Assembly (NCBI GenBank): GCA_963709775.1
Contig: CAVPXS010000001.1
Coordinates: 248,001-312,000, forward strand
From: Salinimicrobium sp963709775
Lineage (GTDB): Bacteria; Bacteroidota; Bacteroidia; Flavobacteriales; Flavobacteriaceae
Reading direction: 5' to 3'
DNA: 64,000 bases
A model generated the notes under the pieces. That model was not told where the DNA came from. It did no database searches and saw only the letters and a program-made list of their open reading frames with translations. Within the stretch, counting starts at the first letter, position 1. Each line of letters starts with the position of its first letter. Both the position numbers and the translations under genes were made by a program. This document shows, in pieces, positions 1-8,671 of this stretch.

Positions 1-1
1 C

Positions 2-97
2 AAGCAATCCCTCGACCTGGCGAGACTGTCACAGAACCTCCTAAAAGGGGAAGAATTGACATCATTTATTAAGCGAAGCTTTGAGATGATTAAATAA
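2..97 (+). CDS. htpG: C-terminal end of probable chaperone HtpG (partial)
   Basis: The reading frame is open from the window edge and ends in TAA at 95-97, giving 31 residues that include DLARLSQNLLKGEELTSF and end SFEMIK. From memory this resembles the last residues of bacteroidotal HtpG (Hsp90), where a helix with LLSQ..LKGE..L..F..R closes the dimerisation domain. The 5' part lies outside the window. A strong terminator follows 24 bases after the stop, which supports this being a real gene end. The family assignment rests on a short tail, so it is only moderately sure. Confidence 0.5.
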   Translation, partial: KQSLDLARLSQNLLKGEELTSFIKRSFEMIK

Positions 98-117
98 GGT
101 CTAACAATCTTTAAAAG

Positions 118-158
118 AAAAACCGCCTCTCTGCTTATAAGGGAGGCGGTTTTTTATT
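118..158 (+). terminator. Rho-independent terminator
   Basis: A perfect 9-bp stem (AACCGCCTC at 121-129 with GAGGCGGTT at 143-151) is followed by a T-rich tract. It ends the upstream plus-strand gene and sits between it and the convergent histidine kinase gene. Confidence 0.85.
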
Positions 159-245
159 TTGAATTATCGAGGTTCTGTTCTTATGAACTAAAAAAGATTT
201 CCTGAAGAAATAACATGAATAAATTTAAGGTCCCTACACTCCCAA

Positions 246-2453
246 TTACTCCGCCTCAGGACTAACCGGCGTATTTAAATTCCTGAAGATCGTATTAAAA
301 AAAGTAGGGATATCATACGGTTTTATGATAATATCATTCATCCCGGAATCAAGGATCTCATCCCGCATTTCCTGTACCTCCACTGCTGTCAAGGCGATCA
401 CAGGAACATCGGGATTAAACTCCCGGATCTTTTGAGTGGTTTCCATTCCGCTTAGACCCGGCATATTAACGTCCATCAATACCACCCCAAAATCTTCCTT
501 CTTCAGCATTTCAATTGCCTCATATCCATCCCCGGCTACCTTGCATCTAAAATGGCGTTTTTCGAGAACTCTTCTGGTTACAACCTGGTTGATCCTGTTA
601 TCATCCACAATAAGTGCCTTTTTCAACACATTTTCTTCGGAAGCATTCTCATCTCCAGATCGAGCGACAGTTTCTTCAGTTTCTCCCTCTTCAAACAAAA
701 TTTCAAAACTAAATACCGATCCTTCACCTTCCTTACTTTCCAGGTGAATTTCTGACCCAAACAATTTTAGCAGGTTCCTTACTATAGGTAAACCTAAACC
801 TGTACCCTGGTAATTATAATTATTTGCCTTTAACTGGGAAAACTCCTCAAATATCTCTTGTTGTTTATTTTCTGGAATTCCCGCTCCGGTATCCCCGACT
901 TCAAAATAAATAAGACATTTCCCGTTCTCACAATGCTTAAATGTAGCGTTGATCCAGACCTTACCACGTTCGGTAAATTTCACTGCATTCCCCACAAGGT
1001 TCATGATGATCTGAGAAAGACGTACGGAATCTCCAATAAGGATCCGTGGGATATTATCATCAATGTTTAGTTCAACCGTGTTATTATTTTGATGCCGCGT
1101 AAATTCAAAGGATTTTACGATACCTTTCATAAGACCCTTAAGGTTGAAGGGTGTATTCTCCAGTGAAACCAACCTGGATTCCATTTTGTTCATTTGCAGA
1201 ACATCATTTATAAGAGCCAGTAGGTAATCGGCAGAGAACTTCAGAGATTTGAGGTCCTCTTCAATTTTTTTATTGTGGTTATCTTCAAGCAACAAAGAAG
1301 TCAATCCAACCACCCCATAGAGCGGAGTTCTTAATTCGTGACTTACGGTAGAAAAAAAGCGGCTTTTCAAACTAGATAATCGCTCGGCCTCCTCTTTTGC
1401 CGCTAATAATTCGCTGTTCTTATCCTTTAATTCGAGAATTAGTTTTCTTCTTGCCCGATTATTTCTAACAAGAAGTAAAATAAACAGGAGCATTACAATC
1501 GAGGAAATGAGCATGATATAAAAAAGCTGTTCAGATTTTTCTATTGCCTCATCTTTATATTGTTGCTCTCTTCTTGCACTTTCCAGGTTCTCCCTGTATT
1601 GGTTGGTTTCGAATTGGGCCTGTGCAGCTTCCATTTGCTCCAGTTTTTCCTTTTCGTATAATTCGGCGTCGTATTCGATATACTTATCAAGAGCCTTGTA
1701 AGCTTCTTCAAATTCCTTGTTCTTGAACAAAACTTCGGCATAACCATCATAGGCAGTCACAGCTTCGTAGTAAAGAGAATCTTTTTCGGCAATTGCTATG
1801 GCCTCTTCATAATAGTCCTTGGATCTTTCAAAATTGTCTTTCCCGGAATAATAGTTACCAAAGAGGGAAGCGATTTGACTTTGGAAGTAAGGATCCTTTA
1901 CATCCCCAATAAGTCTTTCAACTTCCACCAAATATGGATAGGCTTCATCGTATTCTTTCATGTAAAGATGGGTCCATCCTTTATTCATGAGAGGTGTTGC
2001 CTTGCTGTCGGGGTCATCCAGCTGAGATGCGGCTTCTATGGCTTTATCATAATACCTAAAACCCTCCTCTACAGTCGCCTTGTTGGAAGTAAACATATTT
2101 CCAAGATTGTTGTAAGCCCACCAGAGAAGCGTATCATTTTCTACAATCTTGGCATACTTTAAAGCTTTTTCGTAATTATTTTTAGCTCTAATGGTATCGT
2201 ACAATTCATCGTAAGTAATTCCCAGATTGTTATAACCGTGGTAAAGATTATAATAATCTTTTTCCTTTTCTGCCAACTGTATTAAACGCAGTGAGTAGTC
2301 GATGGCTTTGCTGTACTCATAACCATTCATAGCCTCTGTAGACAATTCCAGAAGTTCACGAATACTATCACAAGAATTATCTTCTTCAGATTGGGAAAAA
2401 GAAATGCCTGAAATCAATAAAGCCAGAAAAAGAGAAGCGTAATTTGCGTTCAA
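246..2453 (-). CDS. Hybrid sensor histidine kinase with periplasmic TPR sensor and C-terminal receiver
   Basis: A 735-residue membrane kinase. A signal peptide (about 1-20) leads into TPR-type helical repeats (about 30-270) that should lie in the periplasm. A coiled segment and one transmembrane helix (about 310-330) follow. The cytoplasmic part has HisKA with the phospho-acceptor in SHELRTP (His372), HATPase_c with the N box (NLVGNAVKF), G1 (DTGAGIP) and G2 (GTGLGLP), then a receiver domain with acidic pair VDD (about 616-618) and phospho-acceptor Asp661 in MDVNMPG. There is no AraC-type DNA-binding output domain, unlike many Bacteroidota hybrid two-component systems, so phosphate is probably passed to a partner or used to tune the kinase. 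The gene stands alone between convergent htpG and a co-directional nuclease. The ligand is unknown. Confidence 0.9.
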   Translation of the reverse strand: MNANYASLFLALLISGISFSQSEEDNSCDSIRELLELSTEAMNGYEYSKAIDYSLRLIQLAEKEKDYYNLYHGYNNLGITYDELYDTIRAKNNYEKALKYAKIVENDTLLWWAYNNLGNMFTSNKATVEEGFRYYDKAIEAASQLDDPDSKATPLMNKGWTHLYMKEYDEAYPYLVEVERLIGDVKDPYFQSQIASLFGNYYSGKDNFERSKDYYEEAIAIAEKDSLYYEAVTAYDGYAEVLFKNKEFEEAYKALDKYIEYDAELYEKEKLEQMEAAQAQFETNQYRENLESARREQQYKDEAIEKSEQLFYIMLISSIVMLLFILLLVRNNRARRKLILELKDKNSELLAAKEEAERLSSLKSRFFSTVSHELRTPLYGVVGLTSLLLEDNHNKKIEEDLKSLKFSADYLLALINDVLQMNKMESRLVSLENTPFNLKGLMKGIVKSFEFTRHQNNNTVELNIDDNIPRILIGDSVRLSQIIMNLVGNAVKFTERGKVWINATFKHCENGKCLIYFEVGDTGAGIPENKQQEIFEEFSQLKANNYNYQGTGLGLPIVRNLLKLFGSEIHLESKEGEGSVFSFEILFEEGETEETVARSGDENASEENVLKKALIVDDNRINQVVTRRVLEKRHFRCKVAGDGYEAIEMLKKEDFGVVLMDVNMPGLSGMETTQKIREFNPDVPVIALTAVEVQEMRDEILDSGMNDIIIKPYDIPTFFNTIFRNLNTPVSPEAE

Positions 2454-2587
2454 TTCTGCAACATGTTAAGTTCGATAATAGGGCAATGCAAATTATTTAT
2501 TTTTAGCATCTTATCCAACAAAATTTTAAAATTATATTAAAATACTTAATTTTTTGTTAAAGCATTCTCCAGGAAAACATCTTACAA

Positions 2588-2623
2588 AAAAAGAACCCGA
2601 ATTTATTAAATTCGGGTTCTTTA
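2588..2623 (-). terminator. Terminator after the S1/P1 nuclease gene
   Basis: A 15-bp perfect inverted repeat (AAAGAACCCGAATTT with its complement, loop ATT) lies just after the nuclease stop. It has A/T tails on both sides and could work in both directions. Confidence 0.85.
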
Positions 2624-2641
2624 ATATTATAGAAAAAAATC

Positions 2642-3421
2642 TTACTTATAAATTTCATTAAGGATACTGGCTAACCTTAGACCACCCTTCTGGATTTGGT
2701 CATGAACCACAGGAAACCATTCGTACATATATTTATAACCTAATTTTTCGCCTGTTTCAGCCGAGTTATAAACTTTGTTGGCAAGTTCTTTTGACTCATA
2801 CATCCAGTCCAGGATAGATCCCTTTTGAATATTACGAATTTGTTCTTTAGAAAGCTCATCGGTGTTATAAGCAAGTTCTGTATAGCTCATGTCAAAATCA
2901 TTGATCATTTCACTATCCCATACCCTGTGAAGGTTTGAACCGTCTCCAAACCATCTTACCTGTATATCATTTCCTCCCTTGTCTTCTCCTCTCCCGGCGT
3001 GTAGTGGCTGGTGTAGATCTCCAACAAAATGCACTAACATTTTCAAGGCAAATTCTTTGTCCTCTTTAGAGGCATTCTTATCCTTTAATACCTCAACAGA
3101 AGAATTAATGGCATGTACCAGGTCACCATCGGGATTGGCTTTTTCCTTAGAATATTCAGTCTCTCCCGGTTCAAGATTCACATAATGCCAGGGGTTATAT
3201 TTTCTATAGGCTGGATCACTTTTAATATCATCCCCGTAAGTAGATACAAAAGCCAGGTTCATCCCGTCAAGAAGTTCTCTAACCTTTGCTTTTGCTTTTT
3301 TGGATAAATGCTGTTCTGCCACTTCTCCTGTAGCTCTGTGGCCCGTCCTACCCCAATCATTTTCAGAAGCAAATGTGAAGGTGGAAATAAACAAAGCCGC
3401 AGCAAGTAAATAAATTTTCAT
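2642..3421 (-). CDS. S1/P1-type nuclease, secreted
   Basis: A 259-residue zinc-dependent single-strand nuclease of the S1/P1 family. A signal peptide (about 1-18, ending TFAS) is followed by DWG, which places a Trp at or near the mature N terminus, as the family needs for its trinuclear zinc site. Further zinc-ligand motifs are visible: GH near residue 27, HYVN, HFVGDLHQPLHAG, and DIQVRW...NLHRVWD. The enzyme is expected in the periplasm or outside the cell, cleaving single-stranded RNA and DNA and acting as a 3'-nucleotidase, probably for phosphate or nucleoside scavenging. An imperfect TAnnTTTG box (TATCTTTA at 3443-3450) lies upstream. It is a single gene with its own terminator. Confidence 0.93.
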   Translation of the reverse strand: MKIYLLAAALFISTFTFASENDWGRTGHRATGEVAEQHLSKKAKAKVRELLDGMNLAFVSTYGDDIKSDPAYRKYNPWHYVNLEPGETEYSKEKANPDGDLVHAINSSVEVLKDKNASKEDKEFALKMLVHFVGDLHQPLHAGRGEDKGGNDIQVRWFGDGSNLHRVWDSEMINDFDMSYTELAYNTDELSKEQIRNIQKGSILDWMYESKELANKVYNSAETGEKLGYKYMYEWFPVVHDQIQKGGLRLASILNEIYK

Positions 3422-3495
3422 GTGTTAGTATTTTTAGGTCCGTAAAGATAGAAAAAGGTGGACATTTTTAAGTGGATTTCAAAAATCCTGCCTAA

Positions 3496-3761
3496 TTTTC
3501 CCTTTTTTGGAAGGTTGTAAAGACAAACAGGAAATATTACTTTTATAAAGACGAATTCCAGCCGGTAAATACTTTTTTAAATGACGCATTAAAAGCCGCA
3601 AGACCCCCAGAAAGCCTGGTTGTTCTCGAAGACATGAACCATATCTTCGGAAAATTGAAGGTAACAGCCTTGAAAATTCAAAATCCTCTAATGAAGCCCA
3701 CCGGCCCCTACACCCCGAATTGATCCAGATAATATCTGGATTTGTAAAAAATTTAAAATGA
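3496..3761 (+). pseudogene. C-terminal remnant of an alpha/beta-hydrolase
   Basis: There is no start codon. From a stop at 3493-3495 the frame is open and reads ALKAARPPESLVVLEDMNHIF, typical of the last strand and catalytic-His loop (MNH) of alpha/beta-hydrolases. The frame then shifts by one base near 3640-3645, and the -1 frame continues RKIEGNSLENS...RPLHPELIQIISGF and stops in the TGA at 3759-3761, overlapping the HAD start codon as ATGA. Only the last 80-90 residues of a roughly 300-residue family would fit between the divergent nuclease (starts at 3421) and the HAD gene, so this is a truncated, decayed gene. The catalytic Ser and Asp parts are gone. Confidence 0.6.
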
Positions 3762-4576
3762 CCTATAAGATTATCTTTACCGATATTGACGGCACCCTGC
3801 TCAACAAGGACCGACAACTCTCCCCGCTTACGCTGAAGGTTTTTCAGCAGCTCAGGGAAAAAATTCCCGTAGTCCTTATTTCTTCCCGAATGCCACAGGC
3901 TATGAAGCACCTTCAGGAAGAATTGAATATTGTTCATCACCCACTTATCTGCTACAATGGAGCTTTAATAAATATTGATGGGAAGACAGTGGGATCAAAG
4001 GAAATTCCGTGGGAAATAATTAAAGATCTGCACGATTTTAATCTTGAACTGGATTGTCATATCAGCCTTTATAATAACACCGACTGGTATGTTCCCAAAA
4101 TGGATCAATGGGCGAAAAGGGAAGAGAATAATACTAAAGTTACTCCACAGATAAAATCCACTAATGCTGTTTTAGAGGACTGGAAGAGTTCAGAAAAAGG
4201 GGCTCATAAGATCATGTGCATGGGAGATGCTGAAAAAATAAACGCTATTGAAAATCACCTTTTTGAGAGGTTTAAAGATCAACTGCATTTATATCGATCT
4301 AAGGACACTTACCTGGAAATAACCAATAAAGATGTATCAAAGCTAACGGCAGTAAAATATTTACTGGATAAACACTTTCATCTTTCTTTAGAAGAAACCA
4401 TTGCTTTCGGTGACAATTACAACGATTTTGAAATGCTAAAAGCAGCAGGAATGGGGATTGCAGTTGGGAACGCGCGACCGGAAGTCCTTGAAATCGCCAA
4501 ACAGGTAACCCATCACAATACCGAAGACGGAGTGGCAAAAAGCTTACAAGAATTATTTAACCTCTCTCAGTTTTAA
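3758..4576 (+). CDS. Cof-type HAD-IIB family phosphatase
   Basis: A 272-residue HAD hydrolase. Motif I is FTDIDGTLLNKD near residue 7 (nucleophile and acid/base Asp), motif II is SSR near residue 42, and motif IV is GDNYNDFEML near residue 223, with the Cof-like type IIB cap between motifs II and III. Such enzymes dephosphorylate sugar phosphates, nucleotides or flavin/PLP-type phosphomonoesters; the substrate cannot be told from sequence. The ATG overlaps the stop of the upstream hydrolase remnant by an ATGA junction, so the two were once translationally coupled. DUF819 follows after 55 bases on the same strand. Confidence 0.9.
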   Translation: MTYKIIFTDIDGTLLNKDRQLSPLTLKVFQQLREKIPVVLISSRMPQAMKHLQEELNIVHHPLICYNGALINIDGKTVGSKEIPWEIIKDLHDFNLELDCHISLYNNTDWYVPKMDQWAKREENNTKVTPQIKSTNAVLEDWKSSEKGAHKIMCMGDAEKINAIENHLFERFKDQLHLYRSKDTYLEITNKDVSKLTAVKYLLDKHFHLSLEETIAFGDNYNDFEMLKAAGMGIAVGNARPEVLEIAKQVTHHNTEDGVAKSLQELFNLSQF

Positions 4577-4631
4577 TAAATTTTTAAGACACTTCTAAAA
4601 GTCGTATTTTGCCGGCCTTTAAAGAAAAATT

Positions 4632-5903
4632 ATGGACAATCCCCCTATTTTTACTAATGATGCCATAGTCCTTGGACTATTAATGCTGGCGTTAGGATTC
4701 GTATTCTTCACCTCTTCTAAAGAAGAAGGTTTTTGGTATAAATTTTATAAAGTGGTACCGGCGCTGTTGATGTGCTATCTCATCCCGGCAATTCTTAACT
4801 CCCTCAACATAATATCTGACGAGACTTCGAATTTGTACTTTGTTGCAAGCCGTTATCTGCTTCCGGCTTCCCTGGTGTTGATGACGCTGAGTATCGATCT
4901 CAAGGCAATATTTAACCTCGGTCCCAAGGCCCTTATCATGTTCTTTACAGGAACTATAGGAATTATCATTGGAGGACCCCTGGCTATTTTACTTATTTCC
5001 ACCTTTTCCCCCGAGACTGTGGGCGGTGTAGGACCAGATGCGGTTTGGCGCGGCTTGTCAACACTTGCAGGAAGCTGGATTGGTGGTGGTGCCAACCAGG
5101 CCGCAATGCTGGAGATCTTCGAATATAATCCCGATCTTTACGGCGGAATGGTTCTCGTGGATATTGTAGTAGCAAATATCCTGATGGCTATCCTCCTCAT
5201 GGGAATTGGTAAAAGTGACCGAATCGACAGATGGTTGCAGGCTGATAATTCTGCAATAGAAACCCTGAAAAAGAAAGTTACAGCATATTCTGACAGCGTA
5301 ACAAGAAATCCTTCTCTTCCAGATCTAATGATCATGCTGGCATTAGCTTTTGGAGCAGTTGGCTTTGCACACTGGGGAGCCGATAATATAGCCACTTATC
5401 TGTCTGAAAATTTTGCAGCATTTCGAGATAAAAAGTCTGCACTATCCTCTTTTTCATCAACTTTTTTCTGGATGATTTCCCTCGCAACTGCTATTGGGAT
5501 TTTCCTTTCTTTTACCAGAGCTAAGGAATACGAAGGTGCCGGAGCGAGTAAACTTGGAAGTGTTTTTATTTATTTTCTAGTGGCAACAATAGGTATGAAA
5601 ATGGATCTAACCATGGTCTTTGATAATCCCGGTCTAATTGCAATTGGATTGGTTTGGATGTCTATACATGCAGGGCTTCTGGTTCTTGTGGCAAAATTAA
5701 TTAAAGCTCCATACTTCTTTTTGGCAGTAGGAAGCCAGGCCAATGTAGGAGGGGCAGCCTCTGCTCCTGTGGTTGCAGCCGCCTTTCACCCTTCTCTTGC
5801 TACTGTGGGTGTACTTCTTGCAGTTTTTGGATATGTAGTAGGGACATACGGCGCTATCCTGAGTACAATATTAATGCAACTGGCTGCCGGAGGGCAAGGT
5901 TAA
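4632..5903 (+). CDS. DUF819 family integral membrane protein
   Basis: A 423-residue protein with about 11-12 predicted hydrophobic helices and family-typical segments such as GGVGPDAVWRGLSTLAGSW, GGGANQAAM and NVGGAASAPVVA. DUF819 proteins look like secondary carriers with a repeated fold; the transported substrate is not established. The motif TATTTTG (4604-4610), one base shorter than the usual -7 box, precedes it. The following DUF4369 lipoprotein is 48 bases downstream and may be co-transcribed. Confidence 0.85.
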   Translation: MDNPPIFTNDAIVLGLLMLALGFVFFTSSKEEGFWYKFYKVVPALLMCYLIPAILNSLNIISDETSNLYFVASRYLLPASLVLMTLSIDLKAIFNLGPKALIMFFTGTIGIIIGGPLAILLISTFSPETVGGVGPDAVWRGLSTLAGSWIGGGANQAAMLEIFEYNPDLYGGMVLVDIVVANILMAILLMGIGKSDRIDRWLQADNSAIETLKKKVTAYSDSVTRNPSLPDLMIMLALAFGAVGFAHWGADNIATYLSENFAAFRDKKSALSSFSSTFFWMISLATAIGIFLSFTRAKEYEGAGASKLGSVFIYFLVATIGMKMDLTMVFDNPGLIAIGLVWMSIHAGLLVLVAKLIKAPYFFLAVGSQANVGGAASAPVVAAAFHPSLATVGVLLAVFGYVVGTYGAILSTILMQLAAGGQG

Positions 5904-5951
5904 AAAGGAAATTTTTTAGCATATTTGCGCGCATTTTACCAAAAGAAAAAC

Positions 5952-6686
5952 ATGAAAAAAATAGGATTATTTTTACTCGCCCTTACTATGTTGGCGGCCT
6001 GCTCTTCTGAAGAAAAAAATCTCAAGATCCAGGGGAAAGTTGAGGGATTAAAAAAAGGAACCCTTTACCTTCAAAAGGTGGAGGACACCAGTCTTGTTAC
6101 TATCGATTCTGTAGTAATGAAAGGAAAAGAGACCTTTGCTTTTGAAACCTTCATAGAAAGTCCGCAGGTATTATATCTTTATCTAAACAAGAAAGACAAT
6201 AATGTTTACGACGACCGCATCCTGTTTTTTGCCGAACCGGGGGAAATGATCATCAACACTACTCTCAAGAAATTTGAAGATGATGTGGTCGTGGAAGGTT
6301 CCGAAAACCAAAAAAAGCTTTTGGAGTACCGAAAAATGGTGAACCGCTTTAATACCCGAAATCTTGAACTCATTCAACAGAGTGTAAAGGCCCGGCAGGA
6401 GGAAAATATGGCTTCTTTAGATTCAGCAAATGCTGAATATGACAGGCTCTTGAGAAGAAGGTACCTTTTCACCGTGAATTTCGCCATTAACAATAAGGAT
6501 CTTGAAATAGCACCTTATCTGGCCATGTCTGAAGTGTTTGACGCAAATATTAAATATCTTGACACCATTTACTCTTCCCTTACTCCCAAAGTAAAGGAGT
6601 CCGAGTACGGAAAGAATCTTAAAGAATTCCTGAAGGAACGCCGGGAAAATGAAAAAGTTCAGGAAGAAGCTAATTCACAGTCATAA
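5952..6686 (+). CDS. DUF4369 domain lipoprotein
   Basis: A 244-residue predicted lipoprotein: MKKIGLFLLALTMLAAC ends in a lipobox with Cys17. I chose the ATG at 5952 over the in-frame TTG at 5925 because it places the signal peptide at the N terminus. Residues 30-140 match the DUF4369 pattern (IQGKVEGL..GTLYLQK...DSVVMKGKETFAF). In Bacteroidota this is normally the N-terminal half of thiol:disulfide interchange (TlpA/ResA-like) lipoproteins, but here no thioredoxin domain follows; the rest is a charged helical tail. Its role is unknown, and envelope location is inferred. Confidence 0.8.
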   Translation: MKKIGLFLLALTMLAACSSEEKNLKIQGKVEGLKKGTLYLQKVEDTSLVTIDSVVMKGKETFAFETFIESPQVLYLYLNKKDNNVYDDRILFFAEPGEMIINTTLKKFEDDVVVEGSENQKKLLEYRKMVNRFNTRNLELIQQSVKARQEENMASLDSANAEYDRLLRRRYLFTVNFAINNKDLEIAPYLAMSEVFDANIKYLDTIYSSLTPKVKESEYGKNLKEFLKERRENEKVQEEANSQS

Positions 6687-6712
6687 GTCTGAAGGAACCT
6701 TCTAAACACCAG

Positions 6713-6740
6713 ATCCCGCCAACCGGCGGGATTTTTTTTG
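6713..6740 (+). terminator. Rho-independent terminator after DUF4369 gene
   Basis: An 8-bp stem ATCCCGCC/GGCGGGAT with loop AACC is followed by eight T. Confidence 0.9.
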
Positions 6741-6819
6741 TCTCTGTTTTTGGAAAGGTTTAATACTTCCTTAGTAAAGCTTATTTCCTGAAATCTTTAT
6801 TTTGAGAAAAAGCAATAAA

Positions 6820-8325
6820 ATGAACAAACCTGGAGAGATTAATCGAAAATATGATTTCATATGCGTAGGTGGAGGTGTAATGAGTGCAACTTTAGCTATA
6901 ATGCTGAAGATCCTTGATCCCGACCTTAACGTCATTATTTTTGAAAAATTGGATGAGGTAGCACTGGAAAGTTCGGCTGCCAAAAACAATGCAGGTACCG
7001 GTCATTCTGCTTTTTGTGAATTGAACTACACCCCGCGCACCGAGGATGGGAGCATAGATATTAGTAAAGCCATCAGGATTTTTGAAGAGTTCGAGACCTC
7101 TAAACAATTCTGGTCTTTCCTTGTACAGGCAGGAATACTTGATGAACCTGAAGCCTTTATTAACAGCATTCCACACCACGCCTGGGTTCCCGGAGAAAAA
7201 AATGTGAAATTTCTTAGAGACAGGTTTGAAGCCATGCAGTCGCATTTCATGTTTGAAACCATGGAATATACCGAGGATCACGATACCATGAGATCCTGGT
7301 TTCCCCTTATTATGAAAGAACGGTCAAAGGATGAGAAACTCGCAGCAACAAGAATGGAGCTGGGAACCGGTGTTAATTTTGGAGCCCTTACCCGAAAACT
7401 CTTTCGTGTACTTAAGGAAAAATTCAATGTTCCTGTCCTCACAGAACATGAAGTACTCGACATAGATCCCGGAAGAAAGGATAAGTGGCTGGCAGAGATT
7501 AAGAATTTAAAAACCGGTGATAAAACTTATTATGATGCTCAAAATGTATTCATAGGTGCCGGCGGTGGAGCTCTTCCTCTCCTTCAAAAAGTGGAAATAG
7601 ATGCAAAGGAAGGTTATGGCGGATTTCCAATTAGCGGGCAATGGCTGTTTTGTAAGAACGAAGAATTAATAAAGCAACACACCGGAAAAGTCTACAGCAA
7701 AGCAGAAGTAGGTTCGCCCCCAATGTCTGTTCCCCACCTCGACACCCGGTACATCAATGGAAAAAAAGAGTTGATGTTCGGGCCTTTCGCAGGTTTCAGC
7801 ACCAAATTTCTTAAACAGGGATCCAAGGCCGATCTTGTTAAATCTCTAAACCTGAGTAACCTTCCATCGATGTGGGGAGTTTTCTGGCACAATTTGGACC
7901 TCACGAAATATCTTATTGAGCAGGTAAGTATGGGGCATGAAGACAGGATCGAAGAACTGCGCGTCTTTTTAAAAGATGCCAAACCCGAAGACTGGGAACT
8001 GCAGGTAGCAGGGCAACGGGTGCAGATCATTAAAAGAGATGAAGAGGAAGGAGGAACTTTAGAATTTGGAACAGATGTTTTGCACAGTAAAGATGGTGCT
8101 ATTACGGCATTATTGGGAGCTTCCCCGGGAGCATCGGTCTCAGTTAAGATTATGCTGGAAGTGCTTGGTCTGGTATTCCCTGAAAAGATGAAAACTGAAG
8201 AATGGCAAAAGAAGTTAACTGAAATGATCCCATTTTGGAATCGGGATATAAAGGATCACAAAGAGGAATTTCAGAAAGTACAGGCTGAAGCTTCTAAAGC
8301 TCTTAAACTGGATGTTTTGCATTAG
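6820..8325 (+). CDS. mqo: Malate:quinone oxidoreductase
   Basis: A 501-residue membrane-associated FAD enzyme that oxidises malate to oxaloacetate and passes electrons to the quinone pool, replacing or supplementing NAD-malate dehydrogenase. The N-terminal FAD-binding loop is CVGGGVMSATLAIML, followed by the family stretch SSAAKNNAGTGHSAFCELNY and C-terminal GASPGASVSVKIML. I chose the ATG at 6820 over the in-frame TTG at 6802. The gene stands alone after a terminator. Length and motifs are normal. Confidence 0.95.
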   Translation: MNKPGEINRKYDFICVGGGVMSATLAIMLKILDPDLNVIIFEKLDEVALESSAAKNNAGTGHSAFCELNYTPRTEDGSIDISKAIRIFEEFETSKQFWSFLVQAGILDEPEAFINSIPHHAWVPGEKNVKFLRDRFEAMQSHFMFETMEYTEDHDTMRSWFPLIMKERSKDEKLAATRMELGTGVNFGALTRKLFRVLKEKFNVPVLTEHEVLDIDPGRKDKWLAEIKNLKTGDKTYYDAQNVFIGAGGGALPLLQKVEIDAKEGYGGFPISGQWLFCKNEELIKQHTGKVYSKAEVGSPPMSVPHLDTRYINGKKELMFGPFAGFSTKFLKQGSKADLVKSLNLSNLPSMWGVFWHNLDLTKYLIEQVSMGHEDRIEELRVFLKDAKPEDWELQVAGQRVQIIKRDEEEGGTLEFGTDVLHSKDGAITALLGASPGASVSVKIMLEVLGLVFPEKMKTEEWQKKLTEMIPFWNRDIKDHKEEFQKVQAEASKALKLDVLH

Positions 8326-8412
8326 GTTTTAGTCTGTAAACTTTAGACGGTAGACGGTAGTACAAGTATGTAGTCGATAGTTCGGAGTTAGGAGTTCGGA
8401 GTGTTTAAAGTG

Positions 8413-8455
8413 AAGAATTTTGAATTTTGAATCCAAAAACCTTGAACCTTGAACC
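8413..8455 (+). repeat. Short tandem heptamer-like repeats
   Basis: Two short direct-repeat runs, GAATTTT-type (8414-8430) and CCTTGAA-type (8440-8455), lie between mqo and a terminator. They belong to the same class of 7-bp intergenic repeats seen near 30.8, 41.9 and 44.5 kb. Confidence 0.6.
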
Positions 8456-8460
8456 AAATA

Positions 8461-8489
8461 AAAAAACTTCCAAAAAGGAAGCTTTTTTA
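8461..8489 (-). terminator. Distal terminator downstream of tRNA-Thr
   Basis: The stem CTTCC/GGAAG is extended by A/T pairs, with T-runs on both strands. It can serve mqo on the plus strand and the tRNA-Thr transcript, including its repeated tail, on the minus strand. Confidence 0.6.
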
Positions 8490-8550
8490 TTTAGAGCCGA
8501 TGGAGGGACTCCCCTCGACTCCGCTCGGGACAGGCTTCTCGTCACTCCAT
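8490..8550 (-). repeat. Repeat carrying the 3' end of tRNA-Thr (pseudo-tRNA tail)
   Basis: Positions 8490-8511 are identical over 22 bases to 8580-8601, which contain the last 17 bases of the tRNA-Thr(UGU) gene plus its first trailer bases. The copy departs from the tRNA at CCCCTCGACTCCGCTCGGGA and ends in ACTCCAT. On the minus strand the ends ATGGAGTGAC and GTCCCTCCAT can pair with one mismatch, so the unit could fold as a hairpin. A related pair of units follows the second tRNA-Thr(UGU) at 28678-28909. Confidence 0.75.
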
Positions 8551-8583
8551 AAAAAAAGCTCCTTCATTACTGAAGGAGCTTTA
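8551..8583 (-). terminator. tRNA-Thr terminator
   Basis: An 11-bp stem AAGCTCCTTCA/TGAAGGAGCTT with a 4-base loop gives seven T on the minus strand, two bases beyond the tRNA 3' end. Confidence 0.9.
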
Positions 8584-8584
8584 G

Positions 8585-8658
8585 AGCCGATGGAGGGACT
8601 CGAACCCACGACCTGCTGATTACAAATCAGCTGCTCTAGCCAGCTGAGCTACATCGGC
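8585..8658 (-). tRNA. tRNA-Thr (anticodon UGU)
   Basis: A 74-base cloverleaf on the minus strand. Acceptor GCCGATG pairs with CATCGGC, the anticodon stem CTGAT/ATCAG encloses TGT, and the T arm contains GGTTCGAGTCC. The gene carries no CCA. It is identical to the tRNA at 28912-28985. It lies 13 bases after the end of the small gene 8672-8938 and may share its transcript. Confidence 0.97.
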
Positions 8659-8671
8659 AATTGCTTTATTA

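Noticed and set aside
3479..3940. 153-codon minus-strand open frame
   Set aside because: It overlaps the well-supported HAD N terminus and the hydrolase remnant on the opposite strand; its sequence is not protein-like and it is a shadow.
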